From assembly GCF_002723915.1 (NCBI RefSeq), contig NZ_BEWL01000001.1, positions 558,001 to 622,000 on the forward strand: 64,000 nt of DNA. Direction: 5' to 3'. Source of the stretch: Gluconobacter albidus. Lineage in GTDB: Bacteria; Pseudomonadota; Alphaproteobacteria; Acetobacterales; Acetobacteraceae. Shown piece after piece: positions 17,680-26,728 of the stretch. The translations under genes were made by a program, and so were the position numbers. The number at the start of each line of letters is the position of its first letter. Position 1 is the stretch's first letter. The notes under the pieces were generated by a model. That model had not been told where the DNA came from. It saw nothing but the letters and a program-made list of their open reading frames with translations, and did not search any database.

Positions 17680-17711
17680 TCACATTACAACCGGGCAGGG
17701 AGCCGAACATC

Positions 17712-18107
17712 ATGACAGCCCCACGCATGCAGGTCACACGTTCCGAAGACGGCAAGACGGCCATCCTGTCCTTTCTTGAAGGCAGCGGCGTTTCAGGCAG
17801 TCTTTCCCTTGACGAAGCCCAGTTGTCCCAGCTGATCGCAAGTTTGGGTCTGGCCCATGCCGCCCTGATTGAAAAACGCCCGCCGGCACCGATTGCAGGC
17901 GCGCGCTTTACCCCCGTCTACACCACGCACTGGGCCCTGCAGATCGACGCCCTGACCGAAGGATCAATGCTGGCATTCCAGCATCCGGCCTACGGTCCGG
18001 TCGGCATTGTCTTTGGCCCCCAGGACGTCGAACAGATCATTCGCGGCCTGCAAAAACAGCGCACCATGATCCGCTCCAACCCCCAGGATGCCAGCACACC
18101 AAGCTGA
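17712..18107 (+). CDS. Conserved-looking small protein, function unknown
   Basis: The 131-residue product is not recognised. It is soluble, mixed alpha/beta, and has no signal or membrane segment. It contains a regular beta pattern (AILSFLEGSGVSGSLSLDE) and a C-terminal helix (VEQIIRGLQKQRTMI). The ATG at 17712 is chosen because coding character starts there; the frame is open upstream but overlaps ispE. It ends four bases before the convergent last gene of the chemotaxis operon. Position after ispE suggests co-transcription but gives no function. Confidence 0.65.
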   Translation: MTAPRMQVTRSEDGKTAILSFLEGSGVSGSLSLDEAQLSQLIASLGLAHAALIEKRPPAPIAGARFTPVYTTHWALQIDALTEGSMLAFQHPAYGPVGIVFGPQDVEQIIRGLQKQRTMIRSNPQDASTPS

Positions 18108-18111
18108 TCCC

Positions 18112-18450
18112 TCAGAACAGCTCAACCTCTCCTGAACCTACTGACGGCTGAGGGGCTTCCGCCAGCAGACGCTGACGGATCTCTCCCATCGTCAAACGAT
18201 CCACAACCGACCGCTGGACCTGCACAGCTTCTACGCCCGGCTCCCGGCTGAGTCCGTTACAGCACGTCGCCAACTGATCCAGAACCTGGGCGATCCTGTC
18301 GAAATCCTGCAACTCCAAAGGATTTTCTCCCAGAAGAGCCTTCAGACAGACGGCCTCCAGTCTCCGCAGTTCCTGAAGACTGACGGCAAGCTGTACCCCA
18401 AGCCCTTCAAGAACCTGCGGCAACGGAAGCTCCTTTGAATCCTCAAGCAC
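18112..18450 (-). CDS. Small helical chemotaxis-operon protein, possible CheZ-like CheY phosphatase
   Basis: The 112-residue protein is the last cistron of the che operon and overlaps cheY by eight bases. It is predicted almost all helix up to residue 98, then a Pro/Ser/Gly linker and a short acidic-hydrophobic tail ending VELF. The helix around residues 48-55 reads QDFDRIAQ, giving an Asp51-x3-Gln55 pair. In CheZ the active Asp and Gln are spaced the same way, and the CheZ C-terminus is a linker plus a CheY-binding peptide. No full-length similarity to CheZ is evident and it is about half the size. The function is therefore a hypothesis. Confidence 0.55.
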   Translation of the reverse strand: MLEDSKELPLPQVLEGLGVQLAVSLQELRRLEAVCLKALLGENPLELQDFDRIAQVLDQLATCCNGLSREPGVEAVQVQRSVVDRLTMGEIRQRLLAEAPQPSVGSGEVELF

Positions 18451-18838
18451 CGCAGATCGGCCCGAATACGGCTTCGATGCGGGATTTGAGCGAGCTGGCC
18501 GTGAACGGTTTGGCCAGAAAATTATTCACGCCCTCCGCAATGGCCTGCTGCACCAGTTCCTTGCTCGCCTGTCCGGTCAACATGATGAAACCCGTTTTCG
18601 CAGTACGGGCATTGCTTCTGACAGCCTTCAGCAATTCCAGCCCGTCCATGTCAGGCATGTTGAAGTCCGAAATGATCAAATGAACCGAATTGCCCTTCAG
18701 ATGCTCCAGAGCCTCCACTCCATTCCGGACACCAGCAATCTGAACAAAACCGATCTGGGCAAGCGTATTGCGCAGGATCGAGCGGATGGAAGTCTGGTCG
18801 TCCACGAGGAGCACGGACATGGAAGATGCGGAAATCAT
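18443..18838 (-). CDS. cheY: CheY-type response regulator (operon-distal copy)
   Basis: The 131-residue protein is a single receiver domain: acidic pair VDD at 12-14, phosphoacceptor Asp58 in ISDFNMPDMDG, Thr88 in MLTGQ and Lys110 in LAKPF. There is no output domain, so it should signal through protein contact, probably at the flagellar motor. It overlaps cheB by four bases and the small helical gene by eight. This is the second of two CheY proteins in the operon; its pairing with the small downstream gene suggests control of its dephosphorylation. Confidence 0.9.
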   Translation of the reverse strand: MISASSMSVLLVDDQTSIRSILRNTLAQIGFVQIAGVRNGVEALEHLKGNSVHLIISDFNMPDMDGLELLKAVRSNARTAKTGFIMLTGQASKELVQQAIAEGVNNFLAKPFTASSLKSRIEAVFGPICGA

Positions 18839-19896
18839 GGATACGTCTCCAGAGAACGGCGTTCACAAAGGTTGAGAATAGCAGGGCCAATGGCGGACAG
18901 CGGAAGCTGGGTGTCCACCGCGCCCAGTTCAAAGGCAGCACGTGGCATGCCATAGATGACAGAACTTGCCCGGTCCTGCCCGATCGTACAGGCGCCGGCA
19001 TTGCGCATGGCCAGCAAACCCTGCGCGCCATCGCATTCCATCCCGGTCAGGATGACGCCCACAGCGTTTTTTCCCACTGTGGCGGCAAGAGAATAAAACA
19101 ACTCATCCACAGACGGTCGATGCCCATTAACGGGTGGCGCCGTCACCAGCTGACAGACATACTCCCCGGGCCGTGCACCACCTCTAATACGCAGATGACG
19201 CTCTCCACCGGACGCGACATAAACGAGACCCGGCCTCAGCACGTCGCCCTCTTCCGCCAGTCTGACGTCAGGCTTCACAATCCTGTCCAGACGGCGCGCG
19301 AAGCTTTCGGAAAACTGCTTTGGCATGTGCTGCACGATGACTGTCGCGGGGCAATCCTTTGGAAAATGCTCGAGCACATCCGTCAGCGCCTCTACACCGC
19401 CGGTCGAGGCACCGATGCCAACAACAGCTCCGGTTTTCGTGGCCGCCAGAACTCTGGCCCCCAGACTGCCCCCTGCCGATACGGCAGGTTGCTCTTTTGT
19501 GGTGGCGGCCCGAACAATCGCGTCTCCCAGACCGGCAAAGGGATCCTCTCCGCTTCCGAGCGCCATTTTCGAATACCATTCGGCAGCGCCCATCCGGAGC
19601 GCCTGCTCCACCAGCCCCTGATGACTGGAAAGACGCCCCGACACCATCACCACAGGCATCGGACGCAGGCGCATGATCTTTTCAAGAAACTGCAATCCAT
19701 TCATGGACGGCATTTCGTAATCAAGCGTCAGCACATCGGGATTCAGCCGCACGATCAGGTCGCGTGCTTCAAAAGGCGTTCCAGCCGTTCCAACAACCTT
19801 AACGCGGAGATCACGCTTGAGCGCTGCTGCAATCAGCGCGCGTGTCGTCAGGGAATCATCGACAACAACAACCGTCAAAGGTTTTGAGCCACTCAC
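18835..19896 (-). CDS. cheB: Chemotaxis protein-glutamate methylesterase CheB
   Basis: The 353-residue protein has an N-terminal receiver (VDDS 12-15, Asp59 in TLDYEMPSMNG) and a C-terminal methylesterase domain with the Ser-His-Asp set: Ser164 in GIGASTGG, His190 in VQHMPKQF and Asp289 in LTGMECDG. It removes methyl groups from receptor glutamates after phosphorylation by CheA, giving adaptation together with CheR, encoded next to it with a four-base overlap. The length is normal for CheB. Confidence 0.95.
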   Translation of the reverse strand: MSGSKPLTVVVVDDSLTTRALIAAALKRDLRVKVVGTAGTPFEARDLIVRLNPDVLTLDYEMPSMNGLQFLEKIMRLRPMPVVMVSGRLSSHQGLVEQALRMGAAEWYSKMALGSGEDPFAGLGDAIVRAATTKEQPAVSAGGSLGARVLAATKTGAVVGIGASTGGVEALTDVLEHFPKDCPATVIVQHMPKQFSESFARRLDRIVKPDVRLAEEGDVLRPGLVYVASGGERHLRIRGGARPGEYVCQLVTAPPVNGHRPSVDELFYSLAATVGKNAVGVILTGMECDGAQGLLAMRNAGACTIGQDRASSVIYGMPRAAFELGAVDTQLPLSAIGPAILNLCERRSLETYP

Positions 19897-20750
19897 GAAG
19901 ACACCTCCGCGGACGAGACCCTGCGATAGGCATTATATCCGATGCTTTCCATTCCGAAACGCTCAGGATGGGCGATACGCTCCGAGTGTCCCAGATAAAG
20001 CTCGCCCCCCGGAAAAATTCGCGCCGAAAGGTTGCCCCAGAGCCTATCCTGAGTTTCCCGATCGAAATAAATCGCGACATTCCGGCAGAAAATGGCGTGA
20101 AACCGCGATGAAAACGGCCAAGGCTCCACCAGATTGAGGCGCCGGAACCGGATCATGTCCCGAATTTTCTCAGACATGACGACCCGGTTTCTTTCAAGTC
20201 GGCAGAATGACAAAACACCAGCTTCAAACAGAGCTTCAGCTTCCACGGAATCATAACTACCCAGTTTGGCCTGGCTGAGGATGTCGGAATCAATATCTGT
20301 CGCCAGAATTTTTGCCTTCAGCCCCGGAACTGCGGACAGACACTTCATGACCGTCATGGCGATCGAATACGCTTCTTCGCCGCTCGAACATGCGGCCGAC
20401 CAGATCCTGAGTTCTTCACCACGTTCAACGCGAGAGTATAATTTCTGGCGCAATAACTGTTCCAGATACGCAAAATGATGCTTTTCACGATAGAAGCTTG
20501 TGACGTTCGTCGTTAGTGCCGAAACAAGATGATTTCTTTCATCAACTCCCGCACCGCTTACGAGAAAATTGCAATAATCGTCAAAGGACCCAAATCCTTC
20601 CTGTCTGACGCGACGTGAAATCCGCGAATAGACAAGACTTTTTTTCTTTTCGGACAGGGAAATCCCAGCAGATTTTTTTGCGATCCCCGCAATAATCCGA
20701 AAATTTTCATCTGATATTTCCTGCGTGTCCGGTAGTTCCATCACTGTCAT
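19893..20750 (-). CDS. cheR: Chemotaxis protein methyltransferase CheR
   Basis: The 285-residue protein has the CheR N-terminal helical domain (IAKKSAGISLSEKKKSLVYSR) and a SAM-dependent methyltransferase domain: WSAACSSGEEAYSIAM binds SAM, KILATDID follows, and FCRNVAIYFD is the family block. It methylates receptor glutamates using S-adenosylmethionine. It overlaps cheW and cheB by four bases each. The receptor of this operon ends in a GWEEF-type tail that could tether CheR. Confidence 0.95.
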   Translation of the reverse strand: MTVMELPDTQEISDENFRIIAGIAKKSAGISLSEKKKSLVYSRISRRVRQEGFGSFDDYCNFLVSGAGVDERNHLVSALTTNVTSFYREKHHFAYLEQLLRQKLYSRVERGEELRIWSAACSSGEEAYSIAMTVMKCLSAVPGLKAKILATDIDSDILSQAKLGSYDSVEAEALFEAGVLSFCRLERNRVVMSEKIRDMIRFRRLNLVEPWPFSSRFHAIFCRNVAIYFDRETQDRLWGNLSARIFPGGELYLGHSERIAHPERFGMESIGYNAYRRVSSAEVSS

Positions 20751-21175
20751 TGCAGACTTCCTTCAAACAGCGACGAAACATTCACAGAAAAAACCAAACG
20801 CCCACCCAAAGACAAAATCCCGTTTGAATAATATTTGAGATTATCACTGGAGAGCTCTGGAAGAGGTCTGAAGTCTTCCTCATCAATATCCGAGATGTCA
20901 GTGACATTCGAAACCGAAAAACCAATGATCTTTTTGTCGTCTTTCAAAAAAATAATGGCTTTTTTCTCGTCATTATTGTCAGAAACTCCCATCATCTGCG
21001 CCATGTTCACGAGCGGGATCACCGAGCCGCGAACATTGACCACCCCTTCCACAAAAGCCGGAGCCGCGGGAAACGGGGTCGCCTTCGCCCATCCCTTGAT
21101 TTCCTTCACGGCAGAAATTTGAACAGAAAATTCCTGGTTTCCCAGAGAAAAGACCAGAGCTTTTTCCATGATCAT
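20747..21175 (-). CDS. cheW: Chemotaxis coupling protein CheW
   Basis: The 142-residue protein is a single CheW domain: VFSLGNQEFSVQISAVKEI at the start, the EGVVNVRGSVIPLVN block in the middle, and FSVNVSSLFE at the end. It couples the receptor to CheA in the signalling array. Base composition is more AT-rich than in most of the window, as in the cheA gene, which it overlaps by four bases. Confidence 0.94.
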   Translation of the reverse strand: MIMEKALVFSLGNQEFSVQISAVKEIKGWAKATPFPAAPAFVEGVVNVRGSVIPLVNMAQMMGVSDNNDEKKAIIFLKDDKKIIGFSVSNVTDISDIDEEDFRPLPELSSDNLKYYSNGILSLGGRLVFSVNVSSLFEGSLQ

Positions 21176-23220
21176 ACTCTTTCCTCCAACGAACTTTCTC
21201 TTTTTTTCAGAAGCTCACCAAACAGAAATTCAACATCCAGAATAAATGCCACATTCCCGTCCCCAAGAATGGTTGCAGTCGAAAAACAGGCGATTTTTCT
21301 ATAGTTGTCCTCAAGATTTTTTACTACAAACCTTGAATGATCAATGATTTTATCAACAATAAATGCCAATTTTTCTTCATTTTCATTTTCTATAACAAAG
21401 CAAATTTTCTGATTTAACCCATCAGATGAAGCCCCGATAATATCAGAAGCGTAAATTACAGATAAATAACCATCCCGATAAGGATATCCGTATTTACCTT
21501 CTCCTATATGAAAAGCTTTTCTGGAATCGAATATTATTGTTTCAAGAACGTTATTTACCGGAATAACAAAATCCTGACCTTCCGCCTTGAAAATAATTCC
21601 TTCAATAACCGACAGCGTAAATGGCAGCGATATCGAAAAGGTCGTTCCCTTTCCTTTTGCAGAGCTGATGAAAATCCTGCCGTTAATCTGCTGAAGGCTC
21701 TGTTTGACCACGTCCATTCCCACACCGCGCCCTGACACATCCGTGACCTCGGCAACGGTCGAAAACCCCGGCTCAAAAATCAGGGAATAGATTTCGTCCC
21801 GATCAAGCCTCTGCCCTCTTTCAATAATTTTCTTTTCGATGGCTTTCTCGTAAATCCTGTCAGGGTCCAGACCAGCACCGTCATCCTGAATTTCCACGAT
21901 GATCCGTCCCGAACGCTGAAAAGCCCTGAGCCTGAGCAGACCTTCCGGATCCTTGCCAGCCTGTGCCCTGACCTGCGGACTTTCGATGCCATGATCGATC
22001 GCATTACGGACCATATGCGTCAGAGGATCAGACAGCTTTTCGAGGATGGACCTGTCCACCTCCGTGTCTTCTCCCTCCAGCACAAGCCGAACCTGCTTTT
22101 CCGTTAGTCTTGCCGTTTCACGCACGACCCGGCCCAGCTTCTGGAAAACGGTTTTGATAGGATAGGCCCGCATGGTGATGACGTTTTCCTGAAGCTCGTG
22201 AATAAGCTGCTCCTGCGCCGTCACGACATTCCCCAGAACAGAATCTCCATGAACCTTGTTACGCCGCATCTGTGACTGGATGGCGCCCTGATTGATCACC
22301 AGTTCCCCAATCAGATCGACGAGTTTGTCGATCCTCTGGATGTCGACACGAACAGTCGCAGAATCCTTGCGGTCAACGGATTTTCTGACCTGAGGATCTG
22401 TTTTTTCTTCAACTGCCACGGGCAGAGGTGCAGGGGCATCATCAACATTTTCAGAGGCAAGCGTAATCGTCGCCTGCAGATCGTCCCCGGACCATTCGAA
22501 AATTTCCTCGATATCGACTTGTGACTTCTGAGTTACCAGCAGGAGTTTCCACGTCAGATAACTCTGTTCAGGGAAGATATCGCCAATCAATGGAACGCGG
22601 TCAGTATCAACCTTAACCTGAAGCTGTCCCAGTCCCTCCAGCGCGATCAGAATATTCCGGACATCATCGCCACGTTCGTAAAATTCCGGAGTTACTGTCA
22701 GGGTAATTGAAAAATTCTGCTCAATCGGAGCATCGATTGCAATTTTAACCGGCGCAAAGGCCATCCCGAAAATATCATCCATCTCGGCATCTTCAGGCGC
22801 CTGTTCCGGCTCAGATGTTTCGGAATGAAGATAACTCTCAAGTTCAGAAATCGTATCAGGAGCGACCTCACAGTCTCCCCCGCCATTTTTAAAAGCCGCA
22901 ACAATATCGAACAGCGCATCCTTACATTTCAGAAATGTGGAGACACTATCGTTTGTGACGGAGTGAGTTCCTGATCGAAACAGGTCAAGCACGCTCTCAA
23001 AAAGATGAGAAAATTTGACCAGTTCTTCCATTCCAAAGGCCGCTGCTCCGCCTTTGATGGAATGAACGCACCGAAAGATCGTATTGATCTTTTCTCCGTT
23101 CTCTAACTCTTCACCGAGCGTCGTCAGTTCTTCTTCAAGAAGCGCAAGTTGTTCGTCACACTCATCAAAGAAAATCTGCCGGATCGCATCCATGTCATCC
23201 GTAAATTCTTCAGTACTCAT
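21172..23220 (-). CDS. cheA: Chemotaxis histidine kinase CheA
   Basis: The 682-residue kinase has an Hpt domain with His53 in RCVHSIKGGAAAFG, a middle P2-like region (about 165-265), a dimerisation helix pair (about 300-350), the ATPase with N-box HMVRNAIDHGIE, QDDGAGLD and DVSGRGVGMDVV, and a C-terminal CheW-like domain. It phosphorylates the two CheY proteins and CheB. Much of the gene, notably 21.2-21.6 kb, has runs of A and T unlike its high-GC surroundings. Overlaps of four bases on both sides suggest tight coupling of expression. Confidence 0.96.
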   Translation of the reverse strand: MSTEEFTDDMDAIRQIFFDECDEQLALLEEELTTLGEELENGEKINTIFRCVHSIKGGAAAFGMEELVKFSHLFESVLDLFRSGTHSVTNDSVSTFLKCKDALFDIVAAFKNGGGDCEVAPDTISELESYLHSETSEPEQAPEDAEMDDIFGMAFAPVKIAIDAPIEQNFSITLTVTPEFYERGDDVRNILIALEGLGQLQVKVDTDRVPLIGDIFPEQSYLTWKLLLVTQKSQVDIEEIFEWSGDDLQATITLASENVDDAPAPLPVAVEEKTDPQVRKSVDRKDSATVRVDIQRIDKLVDLIGELVINQGAIQSQMRRNKVHGDSVLGNVVTAQEQLIHELQENVITMRAYPIKTVFQKLGRVVRETARLTEKQVRLVLEGEDTEVDRSILEKLSDPLTHMVRNAIDHGIESPQVRAQAGKDPEGLLRLRAFQRSGRIIVEIQDDGAGLDPDRIYEKAIEKKIIERGQRLDRDEIYSLIFEPGFSTVAEVTDVSGRGVGMDVVKQSLQQINGRIFISSAKGKGTTFSISLPFTLSVIEGIIFKAEGQDFVIPVNNVLETIIFDSRKAFHIGEGKYGYPYRDGYLSVIYASDIIGASSDGLNQKICFVIENENEEKLAFIVDKIIDHSRFVVKNLEDNYRKIACFSTATILGDGNVAFILDVEFLFGELLKKRESSLEERV

Positions 23221-23576
23221 GAGCTGACCCGCCTTACTGCAGCGAGCAGTTTAGGGCCGTCAAACGGCTTGACGATCCATCCTGTCGCCCCGGCTTCACG
23301 TGCTGCACGGCGCAGTTCGTCTCCGGATTCCGTCGTCAGAAAGATGATGGGGACAAACTTCGTCTCGGCCTGGGCGCGCAGAGCCTGGGTCAGCTCCAAC
23401 CCGTTCATGCGCGGCATGTTGAGATCCGTTATGATAACGGCGGGGGAAAAACCTTTTATTTTTCCTAGTGCGTCTATGCCGTCTTCGGCCGTTTCGACCT
23501 CATATCCGCCGTTGCGAAGTTCCCGGCTGACAAGGTCCCGCATGGTTCTGGAATCATCAACAACCAGAATATTCAT
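23217..23576 (-). CDS. cheY: CheY-type response regulator (operon-proximal copy)
   Basis: The 119-residue receiver has VDDS (6-9), phosphoacceptor Asp51 in ITDLNMPRMNG, Thr81-Thr82 in FLTTES and Lys103 in IVKPF. It resembles the stand-alone CheY that follows a STAS-domain gene in many alphaproteobacterial che operons. It overlaps cheA and the upstream STAS gene by four bases. With the distal CheY it gives two possible phosphate acceptors; which one binds the motor switch cannot be told from sequence. Confidence 0.92.
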   Translation of the reverse strand: MNILVVDDSRTMRDLVSRELRNGGYEVETAEDGIDALGKIKGFSPAVIITDLNMPRMNGLELTQALRAQAETKFVPIIFLTTESGDELRRAAREAGATGWIVKPFDGPKLLAAVRRVSS

Positions 23577-23842
23577 GCCTCACCTGCCCCTTGCAGAAGA
23601 AAATCCCCACCCAGAAGCAAAAGGTTTTCTTTCATTCCCTCGGAAACGTTTCTGATTTCAAAAGGGACGTTCAACGCCTGCGCGGTCGTAAATGCTGAAA
23701 CGAGCAGCTGAAAGCAGAGCCCTCCCACACGCGCCACGCTCCCCCCATCCAGAAGAAAACCGTCTTCCTGCTTTTTCAGGAGGTCCGAAAACGCCACCGA
23801 ATATCTGGTGTCCAGTAATTCAGGAAGAATGAGCGCCTCCAT
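23573..23842 (-). CDS. STAS-domain chemotaxis-operon protein
   Basis: The 89-residue protein looks like a small STAS/anti-anti-sigma-type domain: an N-terminal strand LILPELLDTRYSVAF, a helix, LLDGGSVARVGGLCFQLL as the central strand-loop-helix, and an amphipathic C-terminus. In classical STAS proteins a Ser or Thr in the loop after the central strand is phosphorylated; here the segment reads GSVARVGG. Similar proteins occur at the head of che operons, but their role is not settled. It overlaps the receptor gene by one base (TAATG) and cheY by four. Confidence 0.7.
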   Translation of the reverse strand: MEALILPELLDTRYSVAFSDLLKKQEDGFLLDGGSVARVGGLCFQLLVSAFTTAQALNVPFEIRNVSEGMKENLLLLGGDFLLQGAGEA

Positions 23843-25311
23843 TACCGGAACTCCTCCCAGCCTTCATCCGACGTCTGAAAAGAATTCTCCCCCCACTGCG
23901 GGGATGACGGCGCCAGAATGGTGTCCTTTTTTTCGAAACCGAGATCGTCATCTCCATGATCCTGCAAATGGAACCGCTGAAGACTTCCAACGAGCTCTCG
24001 GGCTTCAGCACTCAGATTATGACTGGCTGCCGTTGCTTCTTCGACCATGGCGGCGTTCTGCTGGGTGTTCTGATCCATCTGGCTGACGGCGACACTGATT
24101 TCCGACAGATCATTCGCCTGACTCCGTGCCGCCGTAGCGATTTCACCGATCAGGACACTGATCTCACTGACGTTTTCCACGATGGATTTCATCGCAACAC
24201 CCGTCTCTTCAACCAGAGAACTGCCGCGACTGACCTGTTGTGCGCTGGAGGTAATCAGTCCTTTGATTTCCTTGGCTGCATCCGCTGACCGCTGGGCCAG
24301 CGCACGCACCTCAGCCGCAACGACCGCAAATCCCTTGCCCGCATCCCCGGCTCTGGCGGCCTCAACGCCCGCATTCAGCGCCAGCAGATTGGTCTGAAAA
24401 GCGATATCGTCGATCAGTCCGAGAATCTGTGCGATGTGGATGGAAGACTTCTGGATGTCCTGCATGGCCGCCGTGGCAGCCGTCATCACTTCTCCTGACC
24501 TTTCGGCGCGATCACGCGTCTGGCTGGCGACTTCGCTCGCATGAACCGATGCCGCAGCCGTCTTGCGGACGGTTTCTGTCACATTCCCGACGGAAATCGT
24601 CGTCTCTTCAAGACGTGCGACCTGAAGCTCTGTGCGACGGGCCAGATCATCCGCCGCTGAAGCAATTTCAGCAGACCCCGATGAAATGGTCGAAATACTG
24701 TCGTTCAGCGAGACCATCACTTTCTGAAGGGTCACTGCCGTTTCGTTGAAATCCTGTCGCAGCCGGTCATAACGGGCAGGCAAAGCCTCTTCGAGACGGA
24801 ATCCCAGTTCGCCATCGCGCAGATTCGCCATGGCATTCCCCAGAACCTCAATCACCCGCTCATGCTCGGCAGCTTCTTCCTTGGCCGACTGACGCGCGTC
24901 TTCAGCTTCGATCCGAACAGCGGCAAGCGCGGACTGTGCCTGCGATGCCAGAACTTCGCTTCTCTCGGAATTCGTACGTGCCTCACCCAGCATGACCTGC
25001 AAGCGGACCAGACTGCCTTCCTGCGTATCTTTTGGCAGGGTTCCCTGTGCGGCCAACTGCCTGACCGCATCCGTCAGCGCATCTCCGCGAGCCGCCACCT
25101 GAACAAATGCAAAAATTCCAGAAACTGCAAACAGTCCAAGCAGCGTGATCTCAGGAAAAAGCGACTGCCTGAGAAAGGCAGCGCCCCCGGTCGCCTGCAG
25201 TTCCCAGACCAGTCCACTAATCCCGACGACCACAGGAACGGCAAATGCCAGGAGCAGCCGCCGACGAAGCAGGACACTCCCTTGCATGGGAACAGAGCGT
25301 ATGTCGGACAT
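23842..25311 (-). CDS. Methyl-accepting chemotaxis protein without periplasmic sensor domain
   Basis: The 489-residue receptor has two membrane helices (about 17-38 and 53-74) joined by only about 15 residues, so there is no room for a periplasmic ligand domain. A coiled-coil/HAMP-like stretch (about 140-190) precedes the signalling domain with the hairpin tip [24 protein letters not shown]. The C-terminus is GWEEFR, close to the xWxxF CheR-tether pentapeptide. It probably senses a membrane or internal state such as redox or membrane potential. It is the first gene of the che operon. Confidence 0.92.
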   Translation of the reverse strand: MSDIRSVPMQGSVLLRRRLLLAFAVPVVVGISGLVWELQATGGAAFLRQSLFPEITLLGLFAVSGIFAFVQVAARGDALTDAVRQLAAQGTLPKDTQEGSLVRLQVMLGEARTNSERSEVLASQAQSALAAVRIEAEDARQSAKEEAAEHERVIEVLGNAMANLRDGELGFRLEEALPARYDRLRQDFNETAVTLQKVMVSLNDSISTISSGSAEIASAADDLARRTELQVARLEETTISVGNVTETVRKTAAASVHASEVASQTRDRAERSGEVMTAATAAMQDIQKSSIHIAQILGLIDDIAFQTNLLALNAGVEAARAGDAGKGFAVVAAEVRALAQRSADAAKEIKGLITSSAQQVSRGSSLVEETGVAMKSIVENVSEISVLIGEIATAARSQANDLSEISVAVSQMDQNTQQNAAMVEEATAASHNLSAEARELVGSLQRFHLQDHGDDDLGFEKKDTILAPSSPQWGENSFQTSDEGWEEFR

Positions 25312-25446
25312 GCCAGGCCGTCTCCAGAAACACAGATCACACCACGCCGGCCACAGACAGCCGACCAGATGCTTTCCTTCCTAGAGAACAGTTGATTGAA
25401 ACTCCGTTAATGCCTCTTCAGACAATCGCAGGGGAGGAAGGCTGGC

Positions 25447-26376
25447 TCAGCGAGGGGACGCTGGAATATCGACATCATGCTGCACGAACATCCGGTTGCC
25501 GTAGCGGGGGATCCAGATCCGATAATGCTTCAGAACATCCGCACCCAGAAGCGCATCCGTATCGGACAGCCCTTCCCCCACCCTCAGAGAAACATCGCGG
25601 AAAACGATGTCACCCACCTGAAGAGTATCAAAGTGATGAAGATAATTTTTTACCGGGTCCCTTGTAAGACCATATCCAATTGAAACAGGGTCTTTTTCCA
25701 GCATGGCACGCGTGACACCCGCCGCCCGCGCCGCGTCCAGACTGATCATGGTCGTTCCCGCCCCCGTATCCAGCGTCGCATCCGTCGGATGGCCGTTGAG
25801 GCGTATTTCCAGAGTGGTCTTGTGCCCTTCGTTGTAGATATGACTGATCCGCACCGTATGGACAGGCCCCTCCCATCCCGGAGTGGGAGTTTCACAGTCT
25901 TCCGTCTCGACCAGACTGACACGATGTGAAGGCATGTCCACGACCGTATCGTACCGTCCGAGAAAATCGCGCCCGAACAGCCCCACAATTGGAAGACCTG
26001 CAATTTTTCCAACAAACTTGCCCGCCCCGGCAACGGCGATGTTGGTCGCTTTGGAGCTGCCCATGTCCAGAGTGTCGATCGTCACGACACGTCCATAGTC
26101 CTGCCCTCCGACACCATGGATCAGCACCGTTGCCCCGGTATCATTCAGGCCGAGAGGCTCGACAAAACTCTGTCCAACCGTCGTGGAGAAAGCGCCCGTA
26201 TCGACAATAAGCGCAACAGGATGTCCGTTGATCGCGGCCCGCACGATCGGGCTGCCCCAGTCATTCAGCACCAGCATGTTCCCGCTCGTGATCAGCTTGC
26301 ACTGATGCGGACCCGTCTCGCATCCGGCAAGACCCGCCCCCAGCAACAGCAGTGCAGCCAGTCGTCCCAACCTCAT
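25447..26376 (-). CDS. Two-domain retropepsin-like aspartic protease lipoprotein
   Basis: The 309-residue protein has a lipoprotein signal ending LLGAGLAGC (Cys19). Two retropepsin-like units follow, each with the DTG motif: VDTGAFS (Asp59) and LDTGAGT (Asp203). Both have a later hydrophobic-hydrophobic-Gly (LFGRDFLG and LLGADVLKHY). Two active sites in one chain could build an intramolecular pepsin-like dimer, unlike the homodimer of retropepsins. The ATG at 26376 is chosen for a GGGAGGG motif just upstream and for the signal peptide. It is likely anchored in the envelope. Substrate unknown. Confidence 0.82.
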   Translation of the reverse strand: MRLGRLAALLLLGAGLAGCETGPHQCKLITSGNMLVLNDWGSPIVRAAINGHPVALIVDTGAFSTTVGQSFVEPLGLNDTGATVLIHGVGGQDYGRVVTIDTLDMGSSKATNIAVAGAGKFVGKIAGLPIVGLFGRDFLGRYDTVVDMPSHRVSLVETEDCETPTPGWEGPVHTVRISHIYNEGHKTTLEIRLNGHPTDATLDTGAGTTMISLDAARAAGVTRAMLEKDPVSIGYGLTRDPVKNYLHHFDTLQVGDIVFRDVSLRVGEGLSDTDALLGADVLKHYRIWIPRYGNRMFVQHDVDIPASPR

Positions 26377-26576
26377 GAGGCCCTCCCGCCTGTATCGTTC
26401 CGTTACACAGGACACGCCCCCTTCCTGCCGGGCAAGGCAGTTTTTTGATCCAAAAGGTTTTTTTTGAAAAAACCCTCTTGTCACCCCAAGGGCAGACTGT
26501 TAAATCACCGCCACCGACCAAGAGGAAGCCAAACAGCTTCCAGACGGAAGGTCCCAAGGTACTGAAAAGTGCCTCT

Positions 26577-26653
<77 letters not shown>

Positions 26654-26728
26654 CTCCTCTCATGGAGTTGGCCACATTCTTTCCAAAAAAATTCTTGAAG
26701 AAAATGCTCCCCGGCTTCAGGGAAGAGT

